Below, in pieces: positions 45,343 through 53,466 of a DNA stretch of 64,000 nt. Source of the stretch: Ancylobacter rudongensis (lineage in GTDB: Bacteria; Pseudomonadota; Alphaproteobacteria; Rhizobiales; Xanthobacteraceae); assembly GCF_900100155.1 (NCBI RefSeq), contig NZ_FMTP01000001.1, positions 806,001-870,000 of the forward strand, given 5' to 3'. Each line of letters begins with the position of its first letter. The stretch's first letter is position 1. The notes beneath the pieces were generated by a model. It saw only the letters and a list, made by a program, of their open reading frames with translations. It had not been told where the DNA came from and searched no databases. Both the position numbers and the translations under genes were made by a program.

Positions 45343-45735
45343 ATGACAGCCGAAGAATTCAAGGACGCACTCGAAACGCTGAACGCGACGCCAGCAGCGA
45401 TCGCCAAGCTCCTGGGCGTCGACATTCGCACGGTGCGCCGCTGGAGCACCGGCGCGAAGGCCATCCCAGACACCGCCGCCGTCCAGCTCGGCGCCATCCT
45501 CCAATCCGGCTGGCTACCGGCGAAGTCGGCCGCGGAGATGGCGGCTATTCGCCTAAAAGAGGAGGCCGAGCGGCCGACCTCGCGTTTCGTATGGGTGCAG
45601 CGCAGGGAAAGTGACCCGCATTGGACGGTCGCGGAACACGACCTGGTTTCCGATGTGTTTTATCTGCCCGGCCGAATCGAGCGCTTCGTCGCTGACGAAC
45701 TGGTCATCGGTTCGCCCGTGGCGGCGCCGGAGTGA
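45343..45735 (+). CDS. Small HTH DNA-binding-like hypothetical protein
   Basis: 130 residues. The N-terminal half has a Cro/C1-like helix-turn-helix: TPAAIAKLLGVDIRTVRRWSTGAKAIPDTAAV. The C-terminal half (FVWVQRRESDPHWTVAEHDLVSDVFYLPGRIERFVADELVIG) has no family I recognise. It could be a regulator or a phage/antitoxin-type protein. It is alone between the transporter operon and the heptose locus. The two GC-poorer codons at the start fit a genuine ATG. Confidence 0.65.
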   Translation: MTAEEFKDALETLNATPAAIAKLLGVDIRTVRRWSTGAKAIPDTAAVQLGAILQSGWLPAKSAAEMAAIRLKEEAERPTSRFVWVQRRESDPHWTVAEHDLVSDVFYLPGRIERFVADELVIGSPVAAPE

Positions 45736-45857
45736 GCGCGATGGGCGGGACGGCGCTTTTGCTCGCCGGGTTCTGGCCCCCTTCCGCCAGCCCTCGACTC
45801 GGATAAGGTCCGGGCGGTAGCGGATAGGGGCTTTGCACGCCTCTCGGGCAGAGCTGC

Positions 45858-46442
45858 ATGAACAATTCGACCGACGTCATCGTCGCCTATTTTGCCGAAA
45901 CCGCCCGTTTGATGGGGCGGCTCGAGGGCATTGCCAGCCAGGTTGCGCAGGCGGCCGATGCCTGCATTGCCGCCCTGTCTTGCGGGGGCAAGGTGATGTT
46001 CTGCGGCAATGGCGGCTCGGCGGCCGATGCTCAGCATCTTGCGGCGGAACTGATGGGGCGCTTCCTGTACGAGCGCGATCCGCTGCCCGCCCTGGCCCTG
46101 ACCATCAACACCTCCGCGCTCACGGCGATCGGCAATGACTATGGCTATGAGCATATCTTCGCCCGCCAGATCCGGGGGATCGGCCGGAACGGCGATGTGC
46201 TGGTCGGCCTGTCCACCAGCGGCCATAGCGCCAATGTGGTGAAGGCCTTCGAGGTTGCCCGCGAGATGGGAATCGTCACCATTGCCCTCACCGGCGCGAC
46301 CTGTGGTGCCCTGGAGCCGCTTTCCGACATCCTGATCCCCGTGCCGCACGGGCAGACCAATCATATCCAGGAAGCTCACATCACGATTGGCCATCTGATC
46401 TGCGGAATTGCCGAATCGGCCCTGCGCCCGCCACGCCGCTGA
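45858..46442 (+). CDS. gmhA: GmhA-type phosphoheptose isomerase (SIS domain)
   Basis: 194 residues. SIS fold with FCGNGGSAADAQHLAAELMGRFLYERDPLPAL, the STSGHSANVVKAFEVAREMG phosphate loop and the catalytic His/Glu region H-I-Q-E-A-H-I-T-I-G-H-L-I. It converts sedoheptulose 7-phosphate to D-glycero-D-manno-heptose 7-phosphate, the entry step for heptose in LPS, S-layer glycans or capsules. The other steps are encoded on the opposite strand, converging on it: HddA and the fused protein. Related DiaA-type SIS proteins are an alternative, but the neighbours support GmhA. Confidence 0.88.
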   Translation: MNNSTDVIVAYFAETARLMGRLEGIASQVAQAADACIAALSCGGKVMFCGNGGSAADAQHLAAELMGRFLYERDPLPALALTINTSALTAIGNDYGYEHIFARQIRGIGRNGDVLVGLSTSGHSANVVKAFEVAREMGIVTIALTGATCGALEPLSDILIPVPHGQTNHIQEAHITIGHLICGIAESALRPPRR

Positions 46443-46508
46443 AACGGACTCAGGCGCCGCCAGGCCTGTTGCTGGTCATGGTTCGGGAGAGGGAGCGCCC
46501 GGCGCGGC

Positions 46509-47504
46509 TCAATCGAAGCACGAGACCGTTGAGCCGGCATCGGTCATCGAGATCGGGATGACGTTGCCGGCTCCGAAATGCTCTCGAAAGGCGTCATGGC
46601 GGGCCGGCTCGGCAATGAAGAGCATGAAGCCGGCACCGCCGGCGCCAAGGAGTTTGCCGCCTTGCGCGCCAAGCGCCTTGCCCTCGAGATAGAGATCGTC
46701 AATGGCCGGGTTGGTGACGCCCTCGCCCAGCTTTCGCTTCAGGCGCCAGCCTTCATCCAGCAAGTCGGCGAAACGCGCCACACTGGCGGTGTCGCTACCT
46801 GACGCTTCCAGGATTTGCGTACCGGTGCGCGTCATCTCATACATCTCGCTGAGATGGGCGCGGTTGTCGCCGCGGGTGGTGCGCAGGTGCTGGCTGTCGA
46901 GCGCGTCGATGGCGCGCCGCTGTGTGCCGGTATAGACGAGCAGAAGCGAGGCATTGAGGGTTGCCAGACGGCTGGTGGTTAGCCGCAGCGGCTCGATGGC
47001 GATGGTGTCGCCGGAAAATTCGTAGCGGGCAAGCCCGCCGAAGGCGGCATGAATCTGGTCCTGTATGCCGACATTCTCCCGGAGAATCTCCTGTTCCATC
47101 CGGATCGCCTGTCGCGCGAGCTCATAGCGTGTCAGCTCGATGCCGCGCATGCGGTGCAAAAGGTTGATGAAGCCGACAGTGAACGCCGACGAACTGCCGA
47201 GACCCGTATTCCCGGGAAGATCGGACATGGTGGCGATGTTGAGCGGGTCTTCCCAGCGATAGAGCTTCAGGGTTTCGCGGATCACCGGATGCTGGATGTC
47301 CTCGATCCGCTGCACGCTCTCGGTCGCCCGGTAGGTGACGCGAAATCTCTGCTCGGCGACGGGAGAGAGGGGAAGAGCCTGGATATAGATGTATTTGTCG
47401 ATCGTGCCGCCCAGCACGGCGCCGGGACTGGAGCGGAAATGCGAGGGATAGTCGGTGCCCCCGCCAAAGAAACTCGCCCGAAGAGGGGTTCTGCTGATCC
47501 ACAT
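46509..47504 (-). CDS. hddA: HddA-type heptose-7-phosphate kinase (GHMP family)
   Basis: 331 residues. GHMP kinase motif L-P-G-N-T-G-L-G-S-S-S-A (ATP loop, about 91-102), an N-terminal SRTPLRASFFGGGTDYP substrate motif and a C-terminal GAQGGKLLGAGGAGFML motif 3. This is the D-glycero-alpha-D-manno-heptose 7-phosphate 1-kinase type (or the closely related fucokinase-like group). It produces the 1,7-bisphosphate for the phosphatase part of the upstream fused gene, 11 bp away. It ends 67 bp from the convergent gmhA. Confidence 0.87.
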   Translation of the reverse strand: MWISRTPLRASFFGGGTDYPSHFRSSPGAVLGGTIDKYIYIQALPLSPVAEQRFRVTYRATESVQRIEDIQHPVIRETLKLYRWEDPLNIATMSDLPGNTGLGSSSAFTVGFINLLHRMRGIELTRYELARQAIRMEQEILRENVGIQDQIHAAFGGLARYEFSGDTIAIEPLRLTTSRLATLNASLLLVYTGTQRRAIDALDSQHLRTTRGDNRAHLSEMYEMTRTGTQILEASGSDTASVARFADLLDEGWRLKRKLGEGVTNPAIDDLYLEGKALGAQGGKLLGAGGAGFMLFIAEPARHDAFREHFGAGNVIPISMTDAGSTVSCFD

Positions 47505-47515
47505 GAGGATACCGC

Positions 47516-48736
47516 TTAAAGCGACGCCGACAGGATGTCGAGCAGCGATCCGTCCTGATACCGAACGGCGCGCAGACCGGCCGCGCGCGCCGCCTCGATA
47601 TCGGCCTCGCCCTTGCCGATCAGGAAGCTCCGGCGGCGCTCCACCGGCCAGGCAGCCAACACATCAAGGATCATGCCAGGACCGGCCTTGCGGCCTGAGC
47701 AATCCTGTCGGGACCCATGAACGGTGGCGTCGCGGTGGTGCGGGCGCCGGTGGAACGCATCGACATGCGCGCCGATCTGCGTCAGCGAGTCCTGCATGGC
47801 GCGGTGAAAGGTCTCGACTGCGGCCTCTTCATACATCCCGCGTGCGACGCCGGACTGGTTCGTGACAACGAAGACAAAGTAGCCCTTATCATTGGCGAGG
47901 GCGACGGCTTCGCGGGCCTGGGGCATCCAGATGAGATCATCGGCGCGGTGGGGGTCGCCACTGTCGCGGGTGAGCGTTCCGTCCCGGTCGAAGAACACGG
48001 CGGGGCGGGTGCGGACATTGATCAGTTCGTCCTGCACCCGGGCAAGGGTCTCCCGGATACCGATATCGACGAAATAGGCGCCCTCGGGTGCCTGAGTGGC
48101 GACAACCCGCCCTTCCGCCACGAGGCGGGGCAGGATCTCCCATTCCAGCGAGCAGGCGCCGTGATGTGCGATGAGGTCGACAATCCGGCGGTCGACGACA
48201 TACACGCCGGCATTGACCAGCGCCGACGCCTCCATGCACCGTGCGTCCTTCTCGACGAAGGAGGTAACCCAGTCGCCCTCCAGCGTCACCCGCCCAAAGC
48301 GGGCGGGATCGGCGACGCGGTGCAGCAACATCTGGACGATCAGCGCAGGGTCGCGTTGCCGTGCCAGCTTCCAGGACCGCATAAAGCGGGTGAGGTCGGC
48401 GTCGATCCAGGAATCGCCGTTCAGCAGCATAAATTCCGGGTCGAGGTGTCCGACCGCGAAACCCAGCGCGCCGCCAGTGCCGAGCGGCGCGGGTTCTGCC
48501 AGTACCTCGATCTCAGCCCCGAAAAGCCGCTGGCGGTGAAAAGCCGCCTTGATCTGCTCGCCAAAGTGGCCGGCCAGTAGAGTGATCCGTGGCACGCCGT
48601 GGCGGGCGACCTCCTGAATGAGATGAAGGAGGAAAGGCCGCCCGGCTACCTCCAGCAGGGGCTTCGGCGTCGCTTCGGTGAGCGTTCCGAGGCGGGTGCC
48701 CAGGCCGCCGCAGAGGATGACCGCCTGAGCGACCAA
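47516..48736 (-). CDS. HddC-type nucleotidyltransferase fused to GmhB-type HAD phosphatase
   Basis: 406 residues, two domains. N-terminal (about 1-235) nucleotidyltransferase with A-V-I-L-C-G-G-L-G-T-R-L-G and L-N-G-D-S-W; C-terminal (about 243-406) HAD domain with FDRDGTL, VVTNQSGVA and DCSGRKAGPGMIL, as in GmhB. Normal GmhB motif IV is G-D-K-x-x-D; here it is G-K-G-E-A-D, so one Asp is replaced by Lys. The start is a TTG: no ATG or GTG occurs in frame upstream before the frame closes. Together with HddA and GmhA it can make GDP-D-glycero-D-manno-heptose (or the ADP form). Order of steps: GmhA, HddA, phosphatase, nucleotidyltransferase. Confidence 0.82.
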   Translation of the reverse strand: MVAQAVILCGGLGTRLGTLTEATPKPLLEVAGRPFLLHLIQEVARHGVPRITLLAGHFGEQIKAAFHRQRLFGAEIEVLAEPAPLGTGGALGFAVGHLDPEFMLLNGDSWIDADLTRFMRSWKLARQRDPALIVQMLLHRVADPARFGRVTLEGDWVTSFVEKDARCMEASALVNAGVYVVDRRIVDLIAHHGACSLEWEILPRLVAEGRVVATQAPEGAYFVDIGIRETLARVQDELINVRTRPAVFFDRDGTLTRDSGDPHRADDLIWMPQAREAVALANDKGYFVFVVTNQSGVARGMYEEAAVETFHRAMQDSLTQIGAHVDAFHRRPHHRDATVHGSRQDCSGRKAGPGMILDVLAAWPVERRRSFLIGKGEADIEAARAAGLRAVRYQDGSLLDILSASL

Positions 48737-49142
48737 GCTATGACCCCACTTGAGCCGAGGCGCGTGCCGGCGCCGCCGGGGGCGCGTCGAAGCGGCGCGA
48801 CGGTCGGAGGGATCGCCGCGCGATGCAGCGGTCGGCCGGTCCGCGAAGACGCTCAGTGACCGACGCGCTCATGCCGCTCGCGCTCGCCGCCGCCGGACAG
48901 TGGCCCGGCCTTGCTTGACGTGGAGAGAGATGGTGGCGCCGAAGGATGACATGGGTGGAGGATGCGAGAGATGACGGCTAACGGCAACCGGCCAGACCAC
49001 CCCGCCCAATAAAAAGCAGGCCTGTCGCGCCAGAGGTCCCGACGATCGATGGCCCCGCCCCGCCTGCGAGGCGGACAGCAGGACCGGCGACGGGCCTGCT
49101 GCCGCCTTGGTCGCCGCATCGCGCGGCGCTCCGGCGCCGTCT
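48737..49142. other. 406-bp region without a supported gene
   Basis: Lies between the fmd operon stop and the heptose locus start, both on the minus strand. Open frames here have the Arg/Pro-rich composition of shadows. It must hold the promoter of the heptose locus, which I cannot pin down, and one hairpin (49070-49106) near the end of the fmd operon. Confidence 0.5.
49070..49106 (-). terminator. Candidate terminator hairpin after fmdB
   Basis: GGCGG-A-CAGCAGG (49070-49082) pairs with CCTGCTG-CCGCC (49095-49106): 12 base pairs with one bulged A and a 12-nt loop. It lies 36 bp past the fmdB-like stop on the minus strand. No T-run, so it may be Rho-assisted or only an mRNA end. Confidence 0.4.
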
Positions 49143-49445
49143 TCAGTGGCCCAGCGACCATCGCCGTTCGATCGGCGCCGGCTTGTTCTTGCGCGTACCG
49201 CAGAGTGAGCAGCCGCAGCCGGCCAGATGCTCGCGCGAGACCACCTTCGGTTCGGAGGCGGTGCCCTCGGAGCGGGCCAGCGCCCGCCGCAGCGTGCCGT
49301 TCATCGTGCTGAGGCGCGGCATCGCCATCTCACGCGGCGCGCTGGCGGCGCATTCCGGGCAGCAGGCGGGCTGGTCGGCGTCGTTCATCGAACTCCAGCC
49401 CTCGAACGGGCCGCAATCCTCGCAGGCATAGGAATAGAGGGGCAT
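49143..49445 (-). CDS. fmdB: FmdB family zinc-ribbon protein
   Basis: 100 residues. N-terminal zinc ribbon of the FmdB type: MPLYSYACEDCG with C-x-x-C, then A-C-C-P-E-C-A-A; a further Cys cluster near the C-terminus (C-G-C-S-L-C-G) is an addition to the usual ribbon. FmdB of Methylophilus was proposed to regulate the formamidase gene. It is the third gene of the operon fmdA-amiS-fmdB on the minus strand, 61 bp after the channel gene. Confidence 0.87.
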   Translation of the reverse strand: MPLYSYACEDCGPFEGWSSMNDADQPACCPECAASAPREMAMPRLSTMNGTLRRALARSEGTASEPKVVSREHLAGCGCSLCGTRKNKPAPIERRWSLGH

Positions 49446-49506
49446 CGCAACGCTCCAGGTTTCGCTCCATATGGGAAAGCGGATGGCCCATGGGCCATCC
49501 GGTAGG

Positions 49507-50025
49507 TCAGGGTTGCAGCCAGCCTTGCAGCAGCGACACGCCTGGCACCCAGCCGGTGACGATGCCGATCAGCACCGTAAAGGCGCCGGTGAAGCGCAGG
49601 ATCGGCTGTTTCATCGTGAGCAGCAGGAAGTAGCAGAACCACAGCAGGCCCCAGCCGACCCAGTTCCACCCCATCCAGAGGCTGATGGAACTGTCCGCCC
49701 CCTGAAGCGACTGGATCGCCACCGGCGCCACGGTGATGGCGACGAACAGGCTGAACCAGCCCAGGCCGCGCCCGTCCACCTTGGTGATGCGGTTATAGGC
49801 GACCCAGAAATAGGTGGCGGTGAACAGCAGGGTCAGCGCCGCGCCCTTGATCGAGCCGGCATCCGCCTGCGCGTTGAACGCCCAGAACAGCGAGATGGCG
49901 AGCGTCACCACACCGGAGACGACGTTCACCACGATGATTTCGCGATCTTCGATCTTGCCCAGCAGCCAGAGGCCGTTGAGCACGAGCACCGCGCCGACAT
50001 AGAGCAGGCCCAGTCCGAGCAGCAT
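49507..50025 (-). CDS. amiS: AmiS/UreI family amide/urea channel
   Basis: 172 residues, six hydrophobic segments (about 1-20, 30-50, 59-77, 85-105, 118-137, 143-165), the length and layout of AmiS/UreI. It is an inner-membrane pore for small amides such as formamide, acetamide or urea. It sits between formamidase and FmdB genes, so formamide uptake is the natural role. ATG at 50025; 60 bp after the fmdA stop. Confidence 0.9.
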   Translation of the reverse strand: MLLGLGLLYVGAVLVLNGLWLLGKIEDREIIVVNVVSGVVTLAISLFWAFNAQADAGSIKGAALTLLFTATYFWVAYNRITKVDGRGLGWFSLFVAITVAPVAIQSLQGADSSISLWMGWNWVGWGLLWFCYFLLLTMKQPILRFTGAFTVLIGIVTGWVPGVSLLQGWLQP

Positions 50026-50085
50026 GGTCGATCTCCTCAGCCCCGGCCGGACCGGCCAGCCGGGGCGCCAGGTTGCCGGAAGGGT

Positions 50086-51312
50086 TCAGCTCGCGCGGGC
50101 GACGTCGACGCCCGACACCTGCCGGGTGGGCCCGGTGGAGTTCGGGTTGATGTCGAAATCGAAGATCTTGGTCGGGATCGCCACCGTCGCGCAGACATTT
50201 GGGATGTCGACGATGCCGGCAATGCGGCCCTCTACCGGCGCTGTGCCGAGGATCGTGTAGGCCTGCTCGCCTGAATAGCCGAACTTCTTCAGGTACTCGA
50301 TGGCGTTGAGGCAGGCACGGCGATAGGCGACATGGGCGTCGAGATAGTACTGCTCGCCCGTATGCTCGTCGACCGAGATACCCTCGAAGATCAGGTAGTC
50401 ATCGAAATGCGGGTCGATCGGGCTGGGCTTGAAGATCGGATTGATGACGCCGTATTTCGCCATGCCGCCCTTGATGAGGCTCACGCCGATATCGATCCAC
50501 CCGGCCATCTCGATGGCGCCGCAGAAGGTGATTTCACCGTCGCCCTGCGAGAAGTGGATGTCGCCCATGGAGAGACCGCCCCCCTTCACATAGACCGGGA
50601 AGTAGCAACGGGCGCCGCGCGACAGGTTCTTGATGTCGCAATTGCCGCCATGCTCGCGCGGCGGCACGGTACGCCAGCCTTCCGCCGCCGCCTTGTCGCG
50701 GGCGGCGCCGTGCATCTGGCCCATCAGCGCGGTGTCAGAATAAGGCAGGGCGGCGAGCGGGGGCACGCGGTTGGGGTTGGTGGCGACGAGTGCGGCTTCG
50801 CGCCGGTTGGCCTCCGCCAGCAGCTTGTGGTCGGGCAGGCAGCCGATCAGGCCGGGGTGAACCAGGCCGGGGTAGCGCACCCTCGGGACGTGGCGCGAGG
50901 TGGTGTAGATGCCGTGGAAATCCCAGCAGGACTTGACCGCATCGGGATAATGCTCGGTCAGGAAGCCGCCGCCATTGTTCTTGTCGAACAGGCCGTTGAA
51001 GCCCCATTCCGAGCCTTCGAGCGGCCCGATATCGAGAATGTCGACGACCATCAGGTCGCCCGGCTCGGCGCCTTCGACGCCAAACGGTCCGCTGAGATAG
51101 TGCACCTTGGTCAGGTCGACGTCGCGCACGTCGTTGGCGCTGTCATTGTTGCCGATCTGGCCGCCAGTCCAGTCGTAGCACTCGACCCGGAACTCGTCGC
51201 CGGGCTTGAACATCTCGACCATGGGAATGTCGGGATGCCAGCGATTATGGGTCTTGATGTCCTGGTCTTCCGGCGCCTTGTTGAGATCGATCTTGAAGAC
51301 GGTCTTGGCCAT
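50086..51312 (-). CDS. fmdA: Formamidase (acetamidase/formamidase family)
   Basis: 408 residues, the usual FmdA length. Start MAKTVFKIDLNKAPEDQD and internal HNRWHPDIPMVEMFKPGDEFRVECYDWTGGQI are typical of FmdA. LSMGDIHFSQGDGEITFCGAIEM holds metal and active-site candidates. It hydrolyses formamide to formate and ammonia in the cytoplasm: nitrogen for growth, and formate that a methylotroph can oxidise. The ATG at 51312 has the ribosome site AGGAGGAA; the longer frame to 51447 was rejected. Divergent from the OmpR-type regulator gene. Confidence 0.94.
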   Translation of the reverse strand: MAKTVFKIDLNKAPEDQDIKTHNRWHPDIPMVEMFKPGDEFRVECYDWTGGQIGNNDSANDVRDVDLTKVHYLSGPFGVEGAEPGDLMVVDILDIGPLEGSEWGFNGLFDKNNGGGFLTEHYPDAVKSCWDFHGIYTTSRHVPRVRYPGLVHPGLIGCLPDHKLLAEANRREAALVATNPNRVPPLAALPYSDTALMGQMHGAARDKAAAEGWRTVPPREHGGNCDIKNLSRGARCYFPVYVKGGGLSMGDIHFSQGDGEITFCGAIEMAGWIDIGVSLIKGGMAKYGVINPIFKPSPIDPHFDDYLIFEGISVDEHTGEQYYLDAHVAYRRACLNAIEYLKKFGYSGEQAYTILGTAPVEGRIAGIVDIPNVCATVAIPTKIFDFDINPNSTGPTRQVSGVDVARAS

Positions 51313-51415
51313 GAGCTTCCTCCTGTGAGGGTGCCGCGGCTTTCTTGCCGTTGCTGAAGGCAGGCGGTGGAAAGCCGCCTTGCCCGCACCCTGCCCAAGG
51401 AGGCTAGGAGGCGTA

Positions 51416-51463
51416 TGTAAGCGCCCTACCCGCGCCGGGGGTGGCAAATGTAAAGTTTTGTAA
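51416..51463. promoter_or_regulatory. TGTAA direct repeats in the fmdA/regulator divergent region
   Basis: TGTAA at 51416, 51449 and 51459. The last two are exactly 10 bp apart (TGTAAAGTTT-TGTAATTCCG) in the only AT-rich stretch of the 250-bp region. OmpR-family regulators bind such direct half-sites one helical turn apart, so this is a candidate box for the adjacent regulator, acting on fmdA and/or itself. Confidence 0.5.
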
Positions 51464-51562
51464 TTCCGGCTGTGTGGCTGCCCATTGCCCGCCCCGACCG
51501 GCTATGATCGACCTCAAGGCGACGAAAAGTCGTCTCGGTGCGCGAATGCACGGGGCGGTAGG

Positions 51563-52294
51563 ATGGGCGAAACGGTGCGCATGCCGCGCATCCTGATGGT
51601 GGACGACGACCGCCGCATGTGCGGATTCGTCACCAAATTCCTCGCGCGGGAAGGCTTTTCGGCGGAGTTCGCGCTGGACGGCACCAGCATGCGCGACGCT
51701 CTCGCCGCCACCAGCTTCGACCTCATCATCCTCGACCTGACCTTTCCGCGCGGAGAGGACGGCCTGTCGCTGGCGCGCACGGTGCGTGCGACCGGGCACA
51801 TGCCATTGCTCGTGCTCTCGGCCAAATGCGAAACGGTCGACAAGATCGTCTGCCTCGAACTTGGTGCCGATGACTATGTGACCAAGCCGTTCGAGCCGCG
51901 CGAGCTGCTGGCGCGCATCCGCGCTTTGCTGCGGCGCGCCCGTGGCATGAGCCGCGGCGCCCAGCCGTTGGAGGGGCCGGACAAGCGCGTGCGCTTCGGG
52001 GCGTGGCGGCTCGACCTCGACGGCCGCGACCTGATCCGCCCGGACGGCACCCGGGTGGCCTTGACCAGCCACGAATTCCGCCTGCTGGTCGCGCTCGCCG
52101 AGCGGCCCGGCCGCGTGCTCACCCGCGACCAGATGCTTGACCTCGTCGCCAACCGGCAATGGGCGCCGTTCGACCGCAGCATCGACGTGCTGGTCGGCAA
52201 GCTGCGCCGCAAGCTGGACGACGGCACCGGCCACCAGGTCATCAAGACCGTTCGCGGCGAGGGCTATGTCTTCACCCCGCCCCCGCCGCATTGA
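51563..52294 (+). CDS. OmpR-family response regulator
   Basis: 243 residues. Receiver domain (about 1-125) with acidic pocket D-D-D, phosphoacceptor Asp in L-I-I-L-D-L-T-F-P and conserved Lys in Y-V-T-K-P-F. C-terminal winged helix (about 150-240) with VALTSHEFRLLVALAERPGRVLTRDQML. Divergent from fmdA, and convergent with the kinase genes, with 17 bp between stops. It probably controls the formamide operon in response to the transporter-linked kinase. The start could also be at 51581 (MPRILMVDDD). Confidence 0.88.
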   Translation: MGETVRMPRILMVDDDRRMCGFVTKFLAREGFSAEFALDGTSMRDALAATSFDLIILDLTFPRGEDGLSLARTVRATGHMPLLVLSAKCETVDKIVCLELGADDYVTKPFEPRELLARIRALLRRARGMSRGAQPLEGPDKRVRFGAWRLDLDGRDLIRPDGTRVALTSHEFRLLVALAERPGRVLTRDQMLDLVANRQWAPFDRSIDVLVGKLRRKLDDGTGHQVIKTVRGEGYVFTPPPPH

Positions 52295-52311
52295 CGCCGG
52301 CCCCTGCCCGC

Positions 52312-53466
52312 TCAGGGACGCGACGGCATCGCCGGCAGCAGTAGCGTGATCCGCGTGCCCACGCCGGCCTCGCTCTCGATGAGGAGATTGCCACCGGACT
52401 GGCGCGCGAATCCGTAGGCGGTGGGCAGGCCGAGACCGCTGCCGCTCTCGGCCGGCTTGGTGGAGAAGAACGGCTGCAGCGCGTTCTCGGCGATATCGGC
52501 GGCCATGCCGCAGCCGTCATCCTGGACCACGATTCCGGCATACGCGCCCGGCGCCATGTCGGCGAGCAGAAAGGCCGAGCCGGGCTGCAGATCGCATGGT
52601 TCGAGCTCGACCCGCACGGTGCCGGCGCCCGCCACCGCGTCGCGGGCATTGAAGATCAGGTTCAACAGGCTGGCTTCGAGCTGATGCGGATCGGCGACTG
52701 CGAGGCAGTCGACGGGTAGCCGGGACAGTTCCAGCGTGATCCCCGCACCGAAGGCGTGGCGCGCCCGGCTCACGACCTGTTCGACTGCGTGGCCGAGATC
52801 CAGCACACGCGGCAGCAGCGGCTGCGCCCGGCCGACGGCGAGCAGGCGCCGGTTGGCGCAGATGCCGTCCTCGACCGCCCCCAGGGCGTCGCCGACCAAT
52901 TCGCGCATGATGGCGGGGTCGCCCGCCGCGCCCCGCGCCAATTCCTCCTGCAGGAGCTTGAGGTTTCCCCCCACCACTGTGAGCAGGTTGTTGAAGTCGT
53001 GAGCGATGCCGGCCGAGAGCCGGCCAACGGCCTCCATGCGGCGGCTGCGGCGCAGCAATTCTTCCGCCTGCGCACGGTCTGCCGCCAGGCGGTGCCGGTC
53101 GAAGCATCGGGCCAGCGTTGCCAGCAGCTCGGCGGGCTCGAACGGCTTGCAGACATAGTCGTAGATGCCGGCCTGCAATGCCTTGATGGCGGTCTGCACC
53201 GAGGCATAGGCGGTGACCATGACCGTGAGCAGCTCCGGACGCTGCCGCCCCAGCTCAATGGCGATCGCCACCCCGTCCTCATGGCCGAGGCGAATGTCGA
53301 CCAGCGCCACCGCCACCGCCACCGCCGTAACCGCGTCCCGCGCGGCCGCCCCGTCATGGGCGACAACAACGTCATAGCCTTCCATTTCCAGCAGCAGGGC
53401 AAGGCTGGCCGCGAAGTCGTGGTCGTCGTCCACGATCAGGACGCGCCGCTTCTCGTCATGCCACAT
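52312..53466 (-). CDS. Receiver-histidine kinase hybrid
   Basis: 384 residues. N-terminal REC domain (about 1-125, phosphoacceptor Asp in L-V-D-I-R-L-G, Lys in V-C-K-P-F-E), a short coiled coil, H-box G-I-A-H-D-F-N-N-L-L (about 168) and HATPase region with N-L-I-F-N-A-R-D-A and D-D-G-C-G-M, then SGSGLGLPTAYG. No membrane segment: soluble. It is the middle element of a likely phosphorelay between the NCS1-fused kinase (whose end it overlaps by 11 bp) and the OmpR regulator. The ATG at 53466 was chosen over a longer frame. Confidence 0.87.
   Translation of the reverse strand: MWHDEKRRVLIVDDDHDFAASLALLLEMEGYDVVVAHDGAAARDAVTAVAVAVALVDIRLGHEDGVAIAIELGRQRPELLTVMVTAYASVQTAIKALQAGIYDYVCKPFEPAELLATLARCFDRHRLAADRAQAEELLRRSRRMEAVGRLSAGIAHDFNNLLTVVGGNLKLLQEELARGAAGDPAIMRELVGDALGAVEDGICANRRLLAVGRAQPLLPRVLDLGHAVEQVVSRARHAFGAGITLELSRLPVDCLAVADPHQLEASLLNLIFNARDAVAGAGTVRVELEPCDLQPGSAFLLADMAPGAYAGIVVQDDGCGMAADIAENALQPFFSTKPAESGSGLGLPTAYGFARQSGGNLLIESEAGVGTRITLLLPAMPSRP

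Noticed and set aside
48853-49161. A 102-codon minus-strand frame in the 406-bp gap
   Set aside because: Arg/Pro/Ser-rich and overlaps the end of the FmdB gene; no ribosome site or domain.
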